Shown here: piece by piece, positions 1-11,393 of the stretch
Layout: each line of letters opens with the position of its first letter
How positions within the stretch are numbered: the first letter of the stretch is position 1
Origin: Athripsodes cinereus
Lineage: Eukaryota > Arthropoda > Insecta > Trichoptera > Leptoceridae
Direction: 5' to 3'
Length of the DNA stretch: 64,000 nucleotides
Assembly: GCA_947579605.1 (NCBI GenBank)
Contig: OX388307.1
Span: 24,777,237-24,841,236 of the forward strand
Position numbers and translations under genes: made by a program
Notes under the pieces: model-generated
Seen by the model: the letters and a program-made list of their open reading frames with translations, nothing else
Databases searched by the model: none
Told to the model about the DNA's origin: nothing

Positions 1-20
1 GGGTCCACCGGAACCCAACG

Positions 21-217
21 GCGTGCCTTCCATACATGCAAATATGCAACGCATGCCCCACAATAAATGTATAATCTCAAAAATTGTGTAATAAAGTAGT
101 GTAGAATATCATTTTAAGATTATTTATGAATTTCTAACTACTATAGGATTTAATTTTAAAGATTTATTACCTTATTTAAGGGCATGCGTTGCATATTTGC
201 ATGTATGGAAGGCACGC
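21..217. mobile_element. Small foldback MITE with 37-bp perfect terminal inverted repeats
   Basis: Bases 21-57 are exactly the reverse complement of 181-217 (37 of 37). The 123 bp between them are AT-rich with no ORF. The structure fits a miniature inverted-repeat element. No clear target-site duplication was found, so the superfamily is unassigned. It could also be an isolated inverted duplication. Confidence 0.6.
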
Positions 218-1349
218 GCATGCCGGAACCAGCAAATTTCTGAAAGTGGTATATGAGAAAAAAGTTTGGGAACCTCTTCTTTAAACTATTGGTATATAAG
301 TACAAAAAATATTTCATAAGTTTAAGAGCCTATTAAATTTTTTTTTGCATAGAATAGCAGATAAATAGGAAACCTCTCTACTCGGGAGATATTTACATTT
401 TATTTTAATAAGATATCTAATTTAATATTCTGGAAGCTTAGTAAATATACAATCCACTATCCTCATGTAAGTACCTACTTCAATGTTAGATAAGGTGAGA
501 AGGCTAATTTTAAAAACAAATGTTCCTCTAGGAGCAATAATCTAAATTTATCATTACAGTTAGTTTCTCGAATAAAAGAACCCTAGGACTTTCTGCACAA
601 AGAAACATATTTAGTCTTTAAAAACTATGACATTGATATTTACTGCTCCCAATCACAGAAAGTAGCCCAGAACAATAAGTTAGACAAAAGCAATGTTTTG
701 TTTTGGACCACTCCCTCCCTCCCCTCCCACTACACAATTATAACCTCACCACACAATATATATATTACCTACATTATACAATGTATACCATCCCTCCATC
801 TCTAGGGATATTATTATTTATATATTCTATTTATATTGATGATATATACCTGCGTTTCTTTTCCTCTTCTTTCCGTTGTTCTTCTAATTCTTCAGGATTT
901 GTGAATCGGCGATTCCGGCCTTTGTGATTGAGGAACTTACCTACAATAACAATATTATTGACAAAGTGTGTCAAGGAAAAACAAAATATTACAAATACAC
1001 AACAATTACATAGTGTTCTGTTAACATTTAAAATAATTCAAGGGCGAAAAGTATTGCTCAAATGTGTTACTTCTTTAATCACAACAAATTACTTTATTAA
1101 CTGCTACCACAACGCTAATGTGAAAAAATGCGCAACAGTCTACGAGCATTGAGTATAATTCGTAAAAAAATTCTTACCCTTTGGCATGATTTATTTAATT
1201 ATATTATACGAAATATAGCAAAAGCAGATAAAGAAACTGTAATTTTGTTAACTATAGCTGCACAACCACCCCTTAATTTTATTTTAGTTTTAACAACGCG
1301 ACGACGTCGAATGACGTTTGCATCCACTCTGTGTTGCCACAAACAAAAT
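218..1349. other. Non-coding, AT-rich stretch
   Basis: No gene is recognised. A TA/CT-rich simple-sequence patch lies around 700-800. Short open frames here have no recognisable family and look like chance. A CAAAC/GGGAACC-type stretch near 265-280 resembles the end of an old hAT element but has no partner. Confidence 0.4.
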
Positions 1350-1357
1350 ATTAGGAA

Positions 1358-1871
1358 CAGTGTGACCAGATTTTATTTTCAAAAACTACTAAATGGGGAA
1401 GTCAAAAACTACTAAATTCTTAAAATGGTATTGGAATTTGAGGTATTTCAAGAACTCCTCGGTTATCTTAAACAATATTTTATCACAGTACCTTTTTACC
1501 TGGTATTTGTACCGACTGTTATTACTTTTCGGATACTTTCATACCGACTACTGAAAAAAGTTACTCGCTTAAATTATGTATTACCCCCCCGTCGCCGAAT
1601 TTTCAAAATGGTATAGGAATTTGAAGTATTTCATAAACTCCTCGGTTTTCTTCAACAATATTTTCTCGCAGTACCTTTTTCTAACATGTACCCGGTATTT
1701 GTACCGACAATCAGTATGTGTCGGGTACTTTTGATAATTTATCTACCAATTACCGACTGAATACAAAAACTACCAAAAAACTACCAAAAACTACTAAAAA
1801 ACTACCAAAGAAATAAAAATTACTTAACATTCTTGCCAATGCCTCAAAAACTATCAAATCTGGTCACACTG
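1358..1871. mobile_element. hAT-type MITE with 8-bp target duplication
   Basis: The element starts CAGTGTGACCAGATTT and ends with its exact reverse complement. It is flanked by the direct 8-bp repeat ATTAGGAA (1350-1357 and 1872-1879). An 8-bp duplication and ends of the CAG(T/G)G type are hallmarks of hAT transposons. The 514-bp interior has no transposase ORF, so the element is non-autonomous. The interior holds two diverged copies of one module (about 1423-1520 and 1607-1710) and runs of an ACTACYAAA-like motif near each end. Confidence 0.88.
1423..1712. repeat. Two diverged direct copies of an internal module
   Basis: The stretch beginning at 1423 and that beginning at 1607 align over about 100 bp: a GGTATNGGAATTTGA start, an ACTCCTCGG centre and a GTACCTTTTT end followed by a GGTATTTGTACCGAC segment. 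The offset is about 184 bp. The second copy, with its upstream CGTCGCCGAATTTTC, matches the reverse complement of about 40184-40305, inside a MITE with different ends. Confidence 0.75.
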
Positions 1872-1879
1872 ATTAGGAA

Positions 1880-2569
1880 ATAAATAAGTCACAGTTCACT
1901 TTGGTGATCATTTGGGAATGTATAAAAATCTAAATATGGGGAAAATACTCTAAATTGAAAACTGTGATAGACGTGCTATCGTGAGTAATATTTCAGGATG
2001 ACAGAAAAAATTGTTTACGATCCGACATAATTTAAAAATGACAGTTTAAAACTAAAACAAATTTATACTCTTAAATGTAGTAAAACAACAGTGTGCAATT
2101 TTTGAAAGATCGCTAATAATCACTATTATGAAACGCCAATTAATATGTTTTCATATTATGTTATTTCTTAAGTGATCCCAATGATTAAATCTACTCCGTT
2201 CTTTCTGTGAAACGAACATATTACCAATTATTTGCCTGTATGGCTCTTTTTTCTAGCTATTTCGCCCATGTCTATTTTGACAGTGACACGATAGAGCATA
2301 GATAAAAGAAATTTTCAATAAGAAAAGTTTAGTAAAGTTCACAGATAAATTATTGTAGGTATTATAGAAATAAAAGAAAACTCGGTTTCAAGACACAAGC
2401 GAGATTCGTAGAATTCTGGAATGTGGTCGTAGAATAAATAAATATTTCAAAGTAAATGTGATTCAAAAGTGCAGAAGGCTCGACGCGATATTAATTATTT
2501 AACATGGTTTTTGTTATCACGTATGACATTTTGAAAAACATTGTGTAGACAGTATTTTAATGTAACATA
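1880..2569 (+). other. Upstream region of the TM2D1 gene
   Basis: AT-rich DNA lies between the MITE and the first coding exon of the TM2D1 gene, which is presumably where its promoter and 5' UTR are. No clear TATA box, initiator or upstream exon could be singled out by eye. Confidence 0.35.
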
Positions 2570-5500
2570 ATGACTATTTTACGTCTAACATTTATTATTC
2601 ATCTTTTTATTACTCTCTTCTCAATACTAAGAGCTGAAAGTAAAGTGTACAGGGTTGATTGCAGTACTTTAAAATTAGGTCAATATATCTGCCCTGATCC
2701 CCATGTTAATCATATTGATCCTAAGACACAGCAGCTATATGGATGTACTAAGGAAAATAAAGCTGAAGGTAATGAATAGGCACAGCTTTGTTCACTAATA
2801 CAAAATAATTTATTGTATTATTAATTATATTTTTCCACAAAATGTAATTGAAATACTATTATTTATTCATTTACAGTCCAGTGTTTAGCAGCAGATGGCA
2901 TCATATGTACACAGACCAATACATCAACATTTCACAAAGAAATGCCATGCAAATGGACGTAAGTACATAACAACTCTAGAGATACTACATTTTATCATTC
3001 AATATAAAGGCAAAACCATGTTAAAATTTTTGGTAAAAATACTGATTGTTACAATTCAAACATGTACATATATATTTTTTTTTTTTTTTACTATTTAATT
3101 TTTAATTTCTTTATTCATAAAATATTTACTTCACATTTATATAAATAATACCACAATTATTTATGTAACAATTAACAATGCGTTGGTGTTGCTGCCCCAC
3201 TAGGTACAATGCACCTGTATTGGGGCTAACAACAAACAACATAAACATTACAATAGTACAAAAAGATGATAGAAACAAGTAACATAAGACATAGAAACAT
3301 AAAAGATAAGAACACTCACAATTCTAAACCAACAAAGAAAACATCTCCCTACATCCATCTCTACCCTCATCAATCAAAAAATCGGAGACCAAACTTCTAA
3401 ACTTTTTTACTGAACTAGTGTCCTTAATTTTTCTAGGCAAGAGGTTATACAATCTGGGTCCCCAGAACATAGTGCCCCTCTGCCCAAGAGCAGTCTTTGC
3501 TCCAGAAACCGGCCTCACACTTGTCGAAAACCCTCTTGTATGATAGACTGTATCCTCTCTAAGAGGATGAGTAATATTTGCCCTAACTCTATATCCTATA
3601 AGAACATATAATATAAACAGTTGTCGGACCTCAAGAATTCTCAATTTCTTAAATAACGGTTCTGTCGGACACAGAAAAGGAGCATCCTGAATTATTCTAA
3701 CAACCGCCTTTTGAGCAACAAAAATCTGGTTTAAGTGGACCTCGGATGCTGTACCCCAACATTCAATTCCATAAAGCAGCAGCGACTGGCACAGTGCGTA
3801 ATACATGGTTATCAATTTGTTCACTGGAAGAACTGCCCTAACTGTTCTAAAAATATATACCAACTTACGTATCCGCCCAGTTAATTCTTTCAGGTGATAG
3901 TCCCATCTCATGTGCTGATCGATAACTATTCCTAAGTATTTAATCGATTTACATTTAGCTAGCAATTTACAATCACAAGCATCTGAATTTCGATCACATG
4001 AGTGGATGCCGATTTTTAAATCATCACAGGGCTGTCCTCTCGTATTCAATGAGAATGTTATATACTTTGTCTTTTCTTTATTAAGAGTAAGCAGATTTTC
4101 CCGAAGCCAATCTCCAACCACCCTCAGTCCCTCCTCAGCTAATCTATACGTCTGTCCCCACTCACTACTTCCAAACAAAAGAACCGTATCGTCAGCAAAA
4201 GTAATTATTCTTCCCTTTATAGTTATTTTACACAAGTCATTGATATATATCAAAAATAGCAAAGGTCCCAATGTGCTACCCTGTGGAACACCATATTCAA
4301 CAAGTTTGCGATCACTTAAGTATCTCTGATTGATTTTAGTTGATTGATATCTATGGGATAAATAATCATCAAAAAAGTCCAAAGCAACACCTCTAACTCC
4401 CAGAGTCCGCATTTTTTTTAGCAATATTACATGAGATACAGTGTCAAATGCCTTTGACAGGTCCAAGAAAACAGCTAAACACTTGTCACCGTTATCCATT
4501 GCATCAACAACCTGTTGAACAAATTCATTGACAGCATTCTGAGCTCCCATACCCCTTCTAAATCCAAACTGATTTTCAGCCAAAAAACCAACATCCTCCA
4601 AAAACTTAACCAATCTGGTTTTGACACATTTTTCCAGCACCTTTGACAATGCACTGAGTATAGAAATTGGTCTATAGTTAGTAGAAAGAGTCGGATCACC
4701 CGCCTTGAAGACGGGAGTTATAACTCCATATTTAAGTGAACTAGGAAAAACACCCCTCGAGAAGCAGAGATTGAATATGTGTGTCAATGGTTTGCAAATA
4801 TATGGCTTGATAGCCCTCAAAACATTTGACGAGATCAAATCAGCTGTTGACGCTGACCCGGACCCAAAAGATGACACAGTCCCACTGATCTCAACTTCAG
4901 TTACCGGCAGAAAGAAAAATGAACCAGATGGACCTCCAGCAAGCCCTATAAGACTCGCCAAATCTTCCTCAGTATGATCAATCTCATCCAATATATCAAT
5001 TGCTAAATTTTTACCCACATCACTAAAAAAGTTATTCATACAATTGGCAACACTCGTTGGACATTTATTTGCATCCAACGTTCATATTATGATCTCATCA
5101 AGTGGAATAGGTTTGTTACAGGGACCAATAGTTGTACTAATTAATTCAAGTGCACATGTTATGAATTCTATATTCAGTTAATTTGTTTTCAGTAATGGAT
5201 ACTCCTTGGAAGTAGCTTTGTTGTTGTCTGTATTCCTGGGAATGTTTGGATTAGATCGTTTCTATTTGGGTTATCCTGCACTTGGTCTGGTTAAACTCTG
5301 CACATTAGGATTCATGTTTGTTGGACAATTGTTGGATATCATTTTGATTGCTTCTCAAGTAAGTATTTTCAAAACATTTGTTAAAGTAATTACATTAAGT
5401 AATGTTCTTATTTTTTAAGTATATTTCATTGTGTATTTTGAAATGCATTTGTGGTCAGTTTGTGGAAAAACACTGAGTCATACCGTGTGTTGATGTTGAT

Positions 5501-5868
5501 TTTGTGCCTGCTGGAAAAACAAAGGTTTGGGTCACAAGACATAATTAAAAAAGAGAAAAACTAGCATACCAAAATTTGGCTTATTTATGCTGCGAATAGG
5601 TCATTGAGAATTTTTCAAGGTATATTTTTACTGAGACTAATGAACAAGGAAATCAACTACAGAACTCATTTTGAAGAATCTAGTAAAACATCTAATTCCT
5701 CAATATATTTGGGATTTCATTAAAATGATTTTGTTTCAGATTGTCGGTCCTGCAGATGGTTCAGCCTACGTCATCCCATATTTTGGTGCAGGAGTCACAG
5801 TGATTCGCAGCGACAATACTACATATAGATTACCACAAGATGATTGGAATAATGTAGTTTATTCTTAA
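2570..5868 (+). CDS. TM2D1: TM2 domain-containing protein 1 homologue (four exons)
   Basis: Coding exons are 2570-2768, 2877-2958, 5193-5358 and 5740-5868. All introns are GT-AG and the join gives 191 residues. Residues 1 to about 22 form a signal peptide, followed by a short cysteine-containing luminal region. The TM2 module lies at about 99-147: two hydrophobic segments joined by a loop with the Asp-Arg-Phe (DRF) motif at 115-117, in GLDRFYLGYPALG. The C-terminal tail begins IVGPADGSAY, close to the conserved IVGPSDGSSY-type tail of TM2D1 rather than TM2D2 or TM2D3. The three fly TM2 proteins (biscotti, amaretto, almondex) are reported to act in Notch-related and phagocytic processes; this function is carried over by homology. 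The ATG at 2570 is chosen because the signal peptide follows directly. Intron 2 is enlarged to 2.2 kb by an antisense LINE. The coding sequence shows no damage. Confidence 0.9.
3073..5165 (-). mobile_element. 5'-truncated CR1/Jockey-type LINE in intron 2 of TM2D1
   Basis: This non-LTR retrotransposon lies antisense to the host gene. Its 3' end has an AATAAA-like signal and an A-tail, seen as a T-run at about 3073-3087. The 5' end stops near 5165, less than 30 bp from the splice acceptor of exon 3. The endonuclease part of the ORF is missing, as in ordinary 5' truncation during target-primed reverse transcription. Confidence 0.85.
3324..5078 (-). pseudogene. LINE reverse transcriptase fragment (no endonuclease domain)
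   Basis: An open frame of 584 codons encodes most of a non-LTR reverse transcriptase: the NYRPISIL block, LDLSKAFDTVSH, YGVPQGSTLGPLLF, the catalytic FADD, and the usual C-terminal region (LLLYGIECWG). The first codon of this frame is TTG, not ATG. Homologous coding sequence continues upstream past one in-frame TGA (about 5085) to about 5165, so this is an interior piece of a longer ORF, not a complete gene. It is the CR1/Jockey type by motif style. It could not mobilise itself. Confidence 0.85.
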
Positions 5869-6288
5869 ATGAGATAATAATATTACAAACCATCATTCTT
5901 TTGACTGTGTTTCATATAGTTAATGATGTTGACCGATGGTACTTAATGAAAGTTCATAATCAATTTTTATGACATTTTAGAACATCCACAGTGACTTTAT
6001 TAATGCTTTTCATGTATTGATAAATTATTCTATATAATGTTTACTGAGTGGTGAATCTCACAGTTGTGAATAGATTTCAACGAAATAATACTGTTGTGAA
6101 TAGAGGTAGTACATATTTATGTATACACATTTGACAATTAACTCTTGTCTCACAGATGTACTAAATAATTACTCTGACCATGTCATATTAATTCTTCTCT
6201 GAAGAAGATTTCTTTATTAGATTGTCTTGTAAATATTTTGTAAATTATGCAGATGTGCGCAGCGTAATGCAAATGTATATTTATGTAT

Positions 6289-6294
6289 AATAAA
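6289..6294 (+). terminator. Likely polyadenylation signal of TM2D1
   Basis: AATAAA lies about 420 bp downstream of the TM2D1 stop codon in an AT-rich stretch. Other weaker candidates exist, so transcript data would be needed to fix the 3' end. Confidence 0.5.
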
Positions 6295-7211
6295 ATGTTA
6301 TGCGATATTTTATCTATAACATTGCTAAGACTGAATAGATACATTAAATTGATAACTAAAAGTTGTGTATGATTTTTAATACTCGGTGATATCCTCGAAC
6401 TCGCAAAACAAATATGTTGAACTTGGTTTAGAAATGGATGGCTGTGAAAAAAAAAGCATCTCTGGAAAGATCAATCACACACTGAGCACTTTTTTCACTC
6501 CAGGCCATTTTTTTTTTTATTTTACTTTCCAAAGCGACATCTGAGTCCATATGGGCATTTTCAAATTTTTTTGCTTCGTTACGTAGTGGAACCTAAAAAA
6601 ATATGTGTAACAAATTATGCCTGATTTTGTATTTAAAATATATATACAACAGTAACGGACGTGAGAAATCAATTACTTTTAAGTTTTGTGTTTTCTTTTT
6701 TTCAGGAAATGCGTTTTCGTGAAGCAATATCTCAAGAAATTTCCATTACATCACACAATTCAACGGGGTTTTAAATAAAAACGTTTTAGTGAATAGTTGT
6801 CGAAAGTATTTAATATAGTTATAATCACAACATTCTTTAAGAAAATATATAATTTTATTAGGAAAATAACGTAAAATGTCACATTTTCTGTCCAATTGGT
6901 CCATTACGTTACGTTTTGTACTATACAGTAATGAGTTTTCTTATATTCTACACTTATTATAGCAAATTTGTTGGTGATTTGCACTTTCCAACAACAATTC
7001 AGTTCATATACTATATTTTATATATTACAATAATACAGTTGTATCAGTTGTTGGAATAAAATCTAAAAAAAATAGTCGGAGATATAATAGGACAGTAACG
7101 TAATAGGAAGTTTCTCGTTACGTAATGGAAAAGTAAAGCTAACGTCGCATGGTAATAATATTCATTAATTATATCAGTCGAAAATCCGAGATAAGTTTTT
7201 TGTTTTTTTTT

Positions 7212-7275
7212 TTATATATTTTATTTATTTATTTATGCATATTCACGGCTTTCGCCTTTTACATGTTAATAAAGA
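7212..7275 (-). repeat. LINE 3' tail with AAAT-type repeats
   Basis: On the minus strand a conserved AAAAGGCGAAAGCCGTG stretch is followed by (AAAT)n. Related pieces occur near 27993-28040, 34440-34520 and 39805-39865. They look like very short 3' ends of one LINE family. Confidence 0.5.
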
Positions 7276-7794
7276 GAAAAAAAATAATAACAAATTAAAT
7301 CCAAAATAATATAAACAATAAGTAAAAAATGATAATAGCAATTATATTCATATGTCAGTTTATTATTTTTTTTAATAAATTATTTTTAATTTATTTTCAA
7401 TCTTTGTTGAAAAAGTCGTTGAAGACAAAAACGTGATATTTTTTTAAAATATTATATTACTCGCGGGCCGCAGGAAATACGCGGCGGGCCACATGCGGCC
7501 CGCGGGCCTGCCTGGTTTATAGAATACCAATATGGACTAACTAAAATTGGAACGTTACTATTTTAGTTAATGCACACTAAAAATGAAATAGAATCGGGGG
7601 TAGCATTTGTCGTTTTTGTTACACTTGATTGGCCTGACGTACTGATTTATGATGTACTAGCAATCACTTGAACTGTTTTCATAATAATAAATAAATATTG
7701 GACATCATAACGCCATCATAATAATTATTAACATCTTTTAATATAGTCGGAAGATTAAAATATTCAATGTAAGCTAGGCTTAAATTAAGACATT

Positions 7795-7950
7795 TTACAT
7801 CTTAAATTCAGCGATGAGGTTTGCCACCCATCCTGAATGTCTTGATTTTATATTGGCACGAAGAGGACAGTTTGCATGTTTCTTACATGCAGCTGATCTG
7901 CTGGCTACCCCACTTGTGGGATATGCCGTGATGGTATAGTATAGTAGTAG
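7795..7950 (+). mobile_element. Fragment of the 250-bp repeat family with TAG tail
   Basis: This matches the 3' 150 bp of the repeats at 34964-35213 (same strand) and 29201-29468 (opposite strand), including CTACCCCACTTGTGGGATAT and the GTGATGGTATAG end, followed by TAG repeats. The in-frame minus-strand ORF across it is a by-product. See the 34964 copy for the link with the RTE-like LINE. Confidence 0.8.
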
Positions 7951-8784
7951 TAGTAAGCTAGGCTTTACAATTCCATTACGTGACAGTTTTTTTCCACCAA
8001 TACATAACGTTCCGTAATGGACGTGACGTATAAGTATCGATCTCTGTTCATCCACATGTTTACACCTTGTTAGTGAATATAAGGATGCATTCGACTTGTA
8101 ATTCAAAATGAACAATATTTAATATGTAATTAGAGTCCAAAAGAAACAAATAAAACTCTTAACTTACCTTAGAAATCTGCGTTCGTAATGGAACACCAAT
8201 TTTAGTGAGCAACAACGTGGACCAGTTCCGTCACAAGAATCTGCACAACCGACGTTTTTACACAATATAGCGGCATTCATAGACTAATATAATGTTGCCA
8301 TTAATTATAATCGACACTCGATTTGACCAAAATAAGTAAAACAGAGGTTTAGAATGGCCGTGACGTAATAGGAATTCCACTTTTTGTGATTTGAAGGACA
8401 GGAAAAAAATACATATTTAACATATTTCTGGTTTGCTTTATGATATTTTATGGAACTTTATTGAATTTAGAGACAATTAAGTTTTAAATGAAGTCATAAA
8501 ACCTGTGAATATAATGGGCAGACAAATATAATTTTGTTGTTAAAGTTGAGAGGTGCGCTGAAGACATGTTGAAATACGTCATTCCGTGCTATTGATTTAC
8601 ACATTAACTTGCAAAATTTAAATAGTTACCTGTTATTTTTATGCTTAACTAAGAAAAAAATCATCATTTTATCAATAATTGTGATTTCGGGCAAAACTGA
8701 AATAATTGGTCATTTAAGAAACAATTTTGAATTCTCGAGACGCGTATGTTATACTCGTAGCAAAAAAATCTGAAAATGCCCATA

Positions 8785-9930
8785 TAACAATTTCCATCAC
8801 AAAGTTTGTCATTTTTGACAATAAATTCTTAGAATATTTTGTCATAGACATGATATTCATATTGCATTGAATATATCTTCAGTTTATGGTTAACTCCTAT
8901 CAAACAATTCGAAAACAGATCACATCCATGGATTGCATGAAAGTCATTCGGGAAGAGCTTGTGTCCACATGTACTTTGCAGCTAAAGAATTTACATAACA
9001 CATTCTTCCAAATATTGTTTATTTCGGTGAAAAAACAACACAGTTCTTAGTAAATATTTATTAGATACTACGTCAACAATAATGATTGCAATTTGATTAA
9101 AAAAACACATAAAAAATTGTGCTTACATTGTATACAATTGGACGGAAGAAGATGGATGAGAACTAAATAATAAAGATAAGTCACTACTAAATACATAGTA
9201 TAAAGATAAAAAATCAATCATAATACTAAAAAATTATCAATTCATCACTTTCCCTAATTCTATCAAAGACTAACTATTTGTACCAATATTATGAAATGAA
9301 ATTAGTTTTAAAAATAACAATGTTTCATTGATAGATTGACATACATTGTTTATGCATGTCAAATACATTGATTTTTAATAATAAAATACAAAGATCATAA
9401 CGTGATGACACATATTCATAAATTCATTCTTAATTAGGTGCAATTCAGACAACGGAATACTTTGGTATTGTGAATTAGTTTGATTCTGCAATAAGGGATG
9501 AGTTCACGTAAAAAGTGAGTCGTGATATTATTTTCTGATTAACACCTGAGATAGAAAGTGTTTGTAGTATTACATGTTACGTAGAAATCAAAATATAGAA
9601 AGTATTACAAGGATAATTAATAAAATAATAATATTTGAAATTCATTTCCCTAAAGCTAACACAACATAAACAACAATATATAAAAAATATATAGTACACA
9701 GAATATCGATGGCATAGTGCACAGATGTGGTAAGAACAATTTTTGGTCAAATTGAGATACAAAGATAAGTACACAATTTTTTTTGTATTATTTCAAAGAT
9801 TATTGTGCACGAATATGGTAAGTTATAAATAATAAATCAGTGATTATGATATATAGTAAGTCTTCAAATTCAAAAACAAAGCAATAGTTTGACTTTCAAA
9901 ATGCTCCCTTGTAAAATAACCTCTGCGGCA
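8785..9930. other. AT-rich intergenic DNA
   Basis: No gene, RNA gene or mobile element with readable ends was recognised. Short frames here have biased AT-rich codons and no family features. Confidence 0.4.
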
Positions 9931-9931
9931 C

Positions 9932-10112
9932 TTTTTTTTTTTTTTGAAAGATATATCTGGGTTTTGTTATAAACCCAAATACAACCTTATACACCTTTCA
10001 CAGTAAGCTAAAAGCTTGTGTCGTGAAAGGGGAATTTGCCGGCACCTGGGATCGAACCCCGAACCCCTTGTTCACAAGGCCGAGACTCTACCTCTAGGCT
10101 ACCGACGAACTC
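9932..10112 (-). mobile_element. tRNA-derived SINE
   Basis: Read on the minus strand it begins with a tRNA-like head: an A-box-like GTAGCCTAGAGGTAG and a B-box GGTTCGATCCC. It continues through CCGGCAAATTCCCC and CACGACACAAGC and ends in an A-tail, seen as the T-run at 9932-9945. It belongs to the same family as 41472-41620, 33703-33850 and 16146-16292. It is a retroposon, not a functional tRNA gene, because no cloverleaf can be closed. Confidence 0.85.
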
Positions 10113-11393
10113 ACATTTACTTACCACATTTGAGCATTATCCCATCGATATGTGATGTGAATATCTTGAAAAGCACACAAAAAATACTAAATACATTTCA
10201 TATGAGTACGCAGGCACTCTCTGTAGCAGTTGCCACTCGTTTCCATCACTCCTGAATCAATACCTATTTCTACTGTTTTCAAATAATATTCAGTTTATGT
10301 GTGTGCGCTTACAGAATAAAATCTAGCAATTTTGCGTTTTTAATGCCCAATTTTAATTGAATCTTGTGTTAAAATTAATATCTGCTGCATCAACAATTAA
10401 GTAAATTGTATCTATTCTATGTTACACTCACCGCTTCTACTGTTCAAATATTATGTTAAACATGAGCATTTCTGAGAATTAGTCTTGTTTATACCTAGCA
10501 TTCTGCAATGTGTATCAGAGACTATAACACAACATCCCACAACACATAGCGGGTGAGTGACTACAGAACGGGGTGCCGTTGATGAATATTTCAAATGAAC
10601 ATGTATGTCAATGTACACATGTGTGACACAAACAAAGATGTTAACATTCAGGAGCAAACTGAAGACATTGCTCTTTCAATAGAGCTTCCCGTGCCTTTGA
10701 GATGTACACTCCATTAAACAGCGCCAAAGAAATCATCATTTTTTTTTTCAAATCACAACGCGGAAAAAATCATACCACCCTTAAATTTTCTGAACTGAGA
10801 GTGATAGTTTTTTACAAAAAGGGATTAAATATTTGATAATACACAACTTAATGATAAAACAAAACAGCATATTAAGACCTTTTTACTACTATGTACACAT
10901 ACATTGAAAGAATATAGTAAAATGTAAAATATAAAATAAAAATGTAAACAAAAATATACAAAAAACTTTTTATATTAATCTGACATAAGAGTTCAATACA
11001 GTTTGGTACACTTGGACGGATTTCATTATATAAATATACCTAAAAATATTATCATTATTCTACTCTACATCCCAAGTGGAGTAGCCAGAGAGATAAGAAT
11101 TATCTCGTATCATTTTTATACACAAAATATATTTTAATTCTAGGATTTACACAAGAGATTTACAAACATATTAATACAAAGAGATTCAAATACTAACTCA
11201 TAAATTAAAAAGAAAATATACAAACTATCAGTTTATTCTTAAACTCACAGAAAATAACAAAATTACCATAAATATACAGTTATAAAAACTTTTCAGACTT
11301 GTGACTATCTTCAGAATGATATATTTATCATGGAATCATATGAAATTTTATTTTGTCAGATTTCTAAAAGGCACGTTGAACGTTTAACATTAT
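10113..11393. other. Intergenic region downstream of transferrin 2
   Basis: AT-rich DNA with no recognised gene. The part next to 11393 must contain the 3' UTR and polyadenylation site of the minus-strand transferrin 2 gene. A TTTATT (AATAAA-like on the minus strand) occurs in several places and none is decisive. Confidence 0.4.

Larger units (their letters stand above)
6552..8782. mobile_element. 2.2-kb non-autonomous DNA element with TA target duplication
   Basis: The ends are imperfect inverted repeats of about 27 bp, starting TGGGCATTTTCA at 6552 with the reverse complement ending at 8782. Both are flanked by TA (6550-6551 and 8783-8784). The interior repeats a short motif related to GTTACGTAATGGA in both orientations, near 6580, 6900, 7090, 7117, 7970, 8013, 8186 and 8358. 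No transposase ORF is left. Later insertions inside it include a LINE tail (about 7212-7275), a GC-rich repeat (about 7460-7515) and a 250-bp-family fragment (7795-7950). The superfamily is not assigned. Confidence 0.65.
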
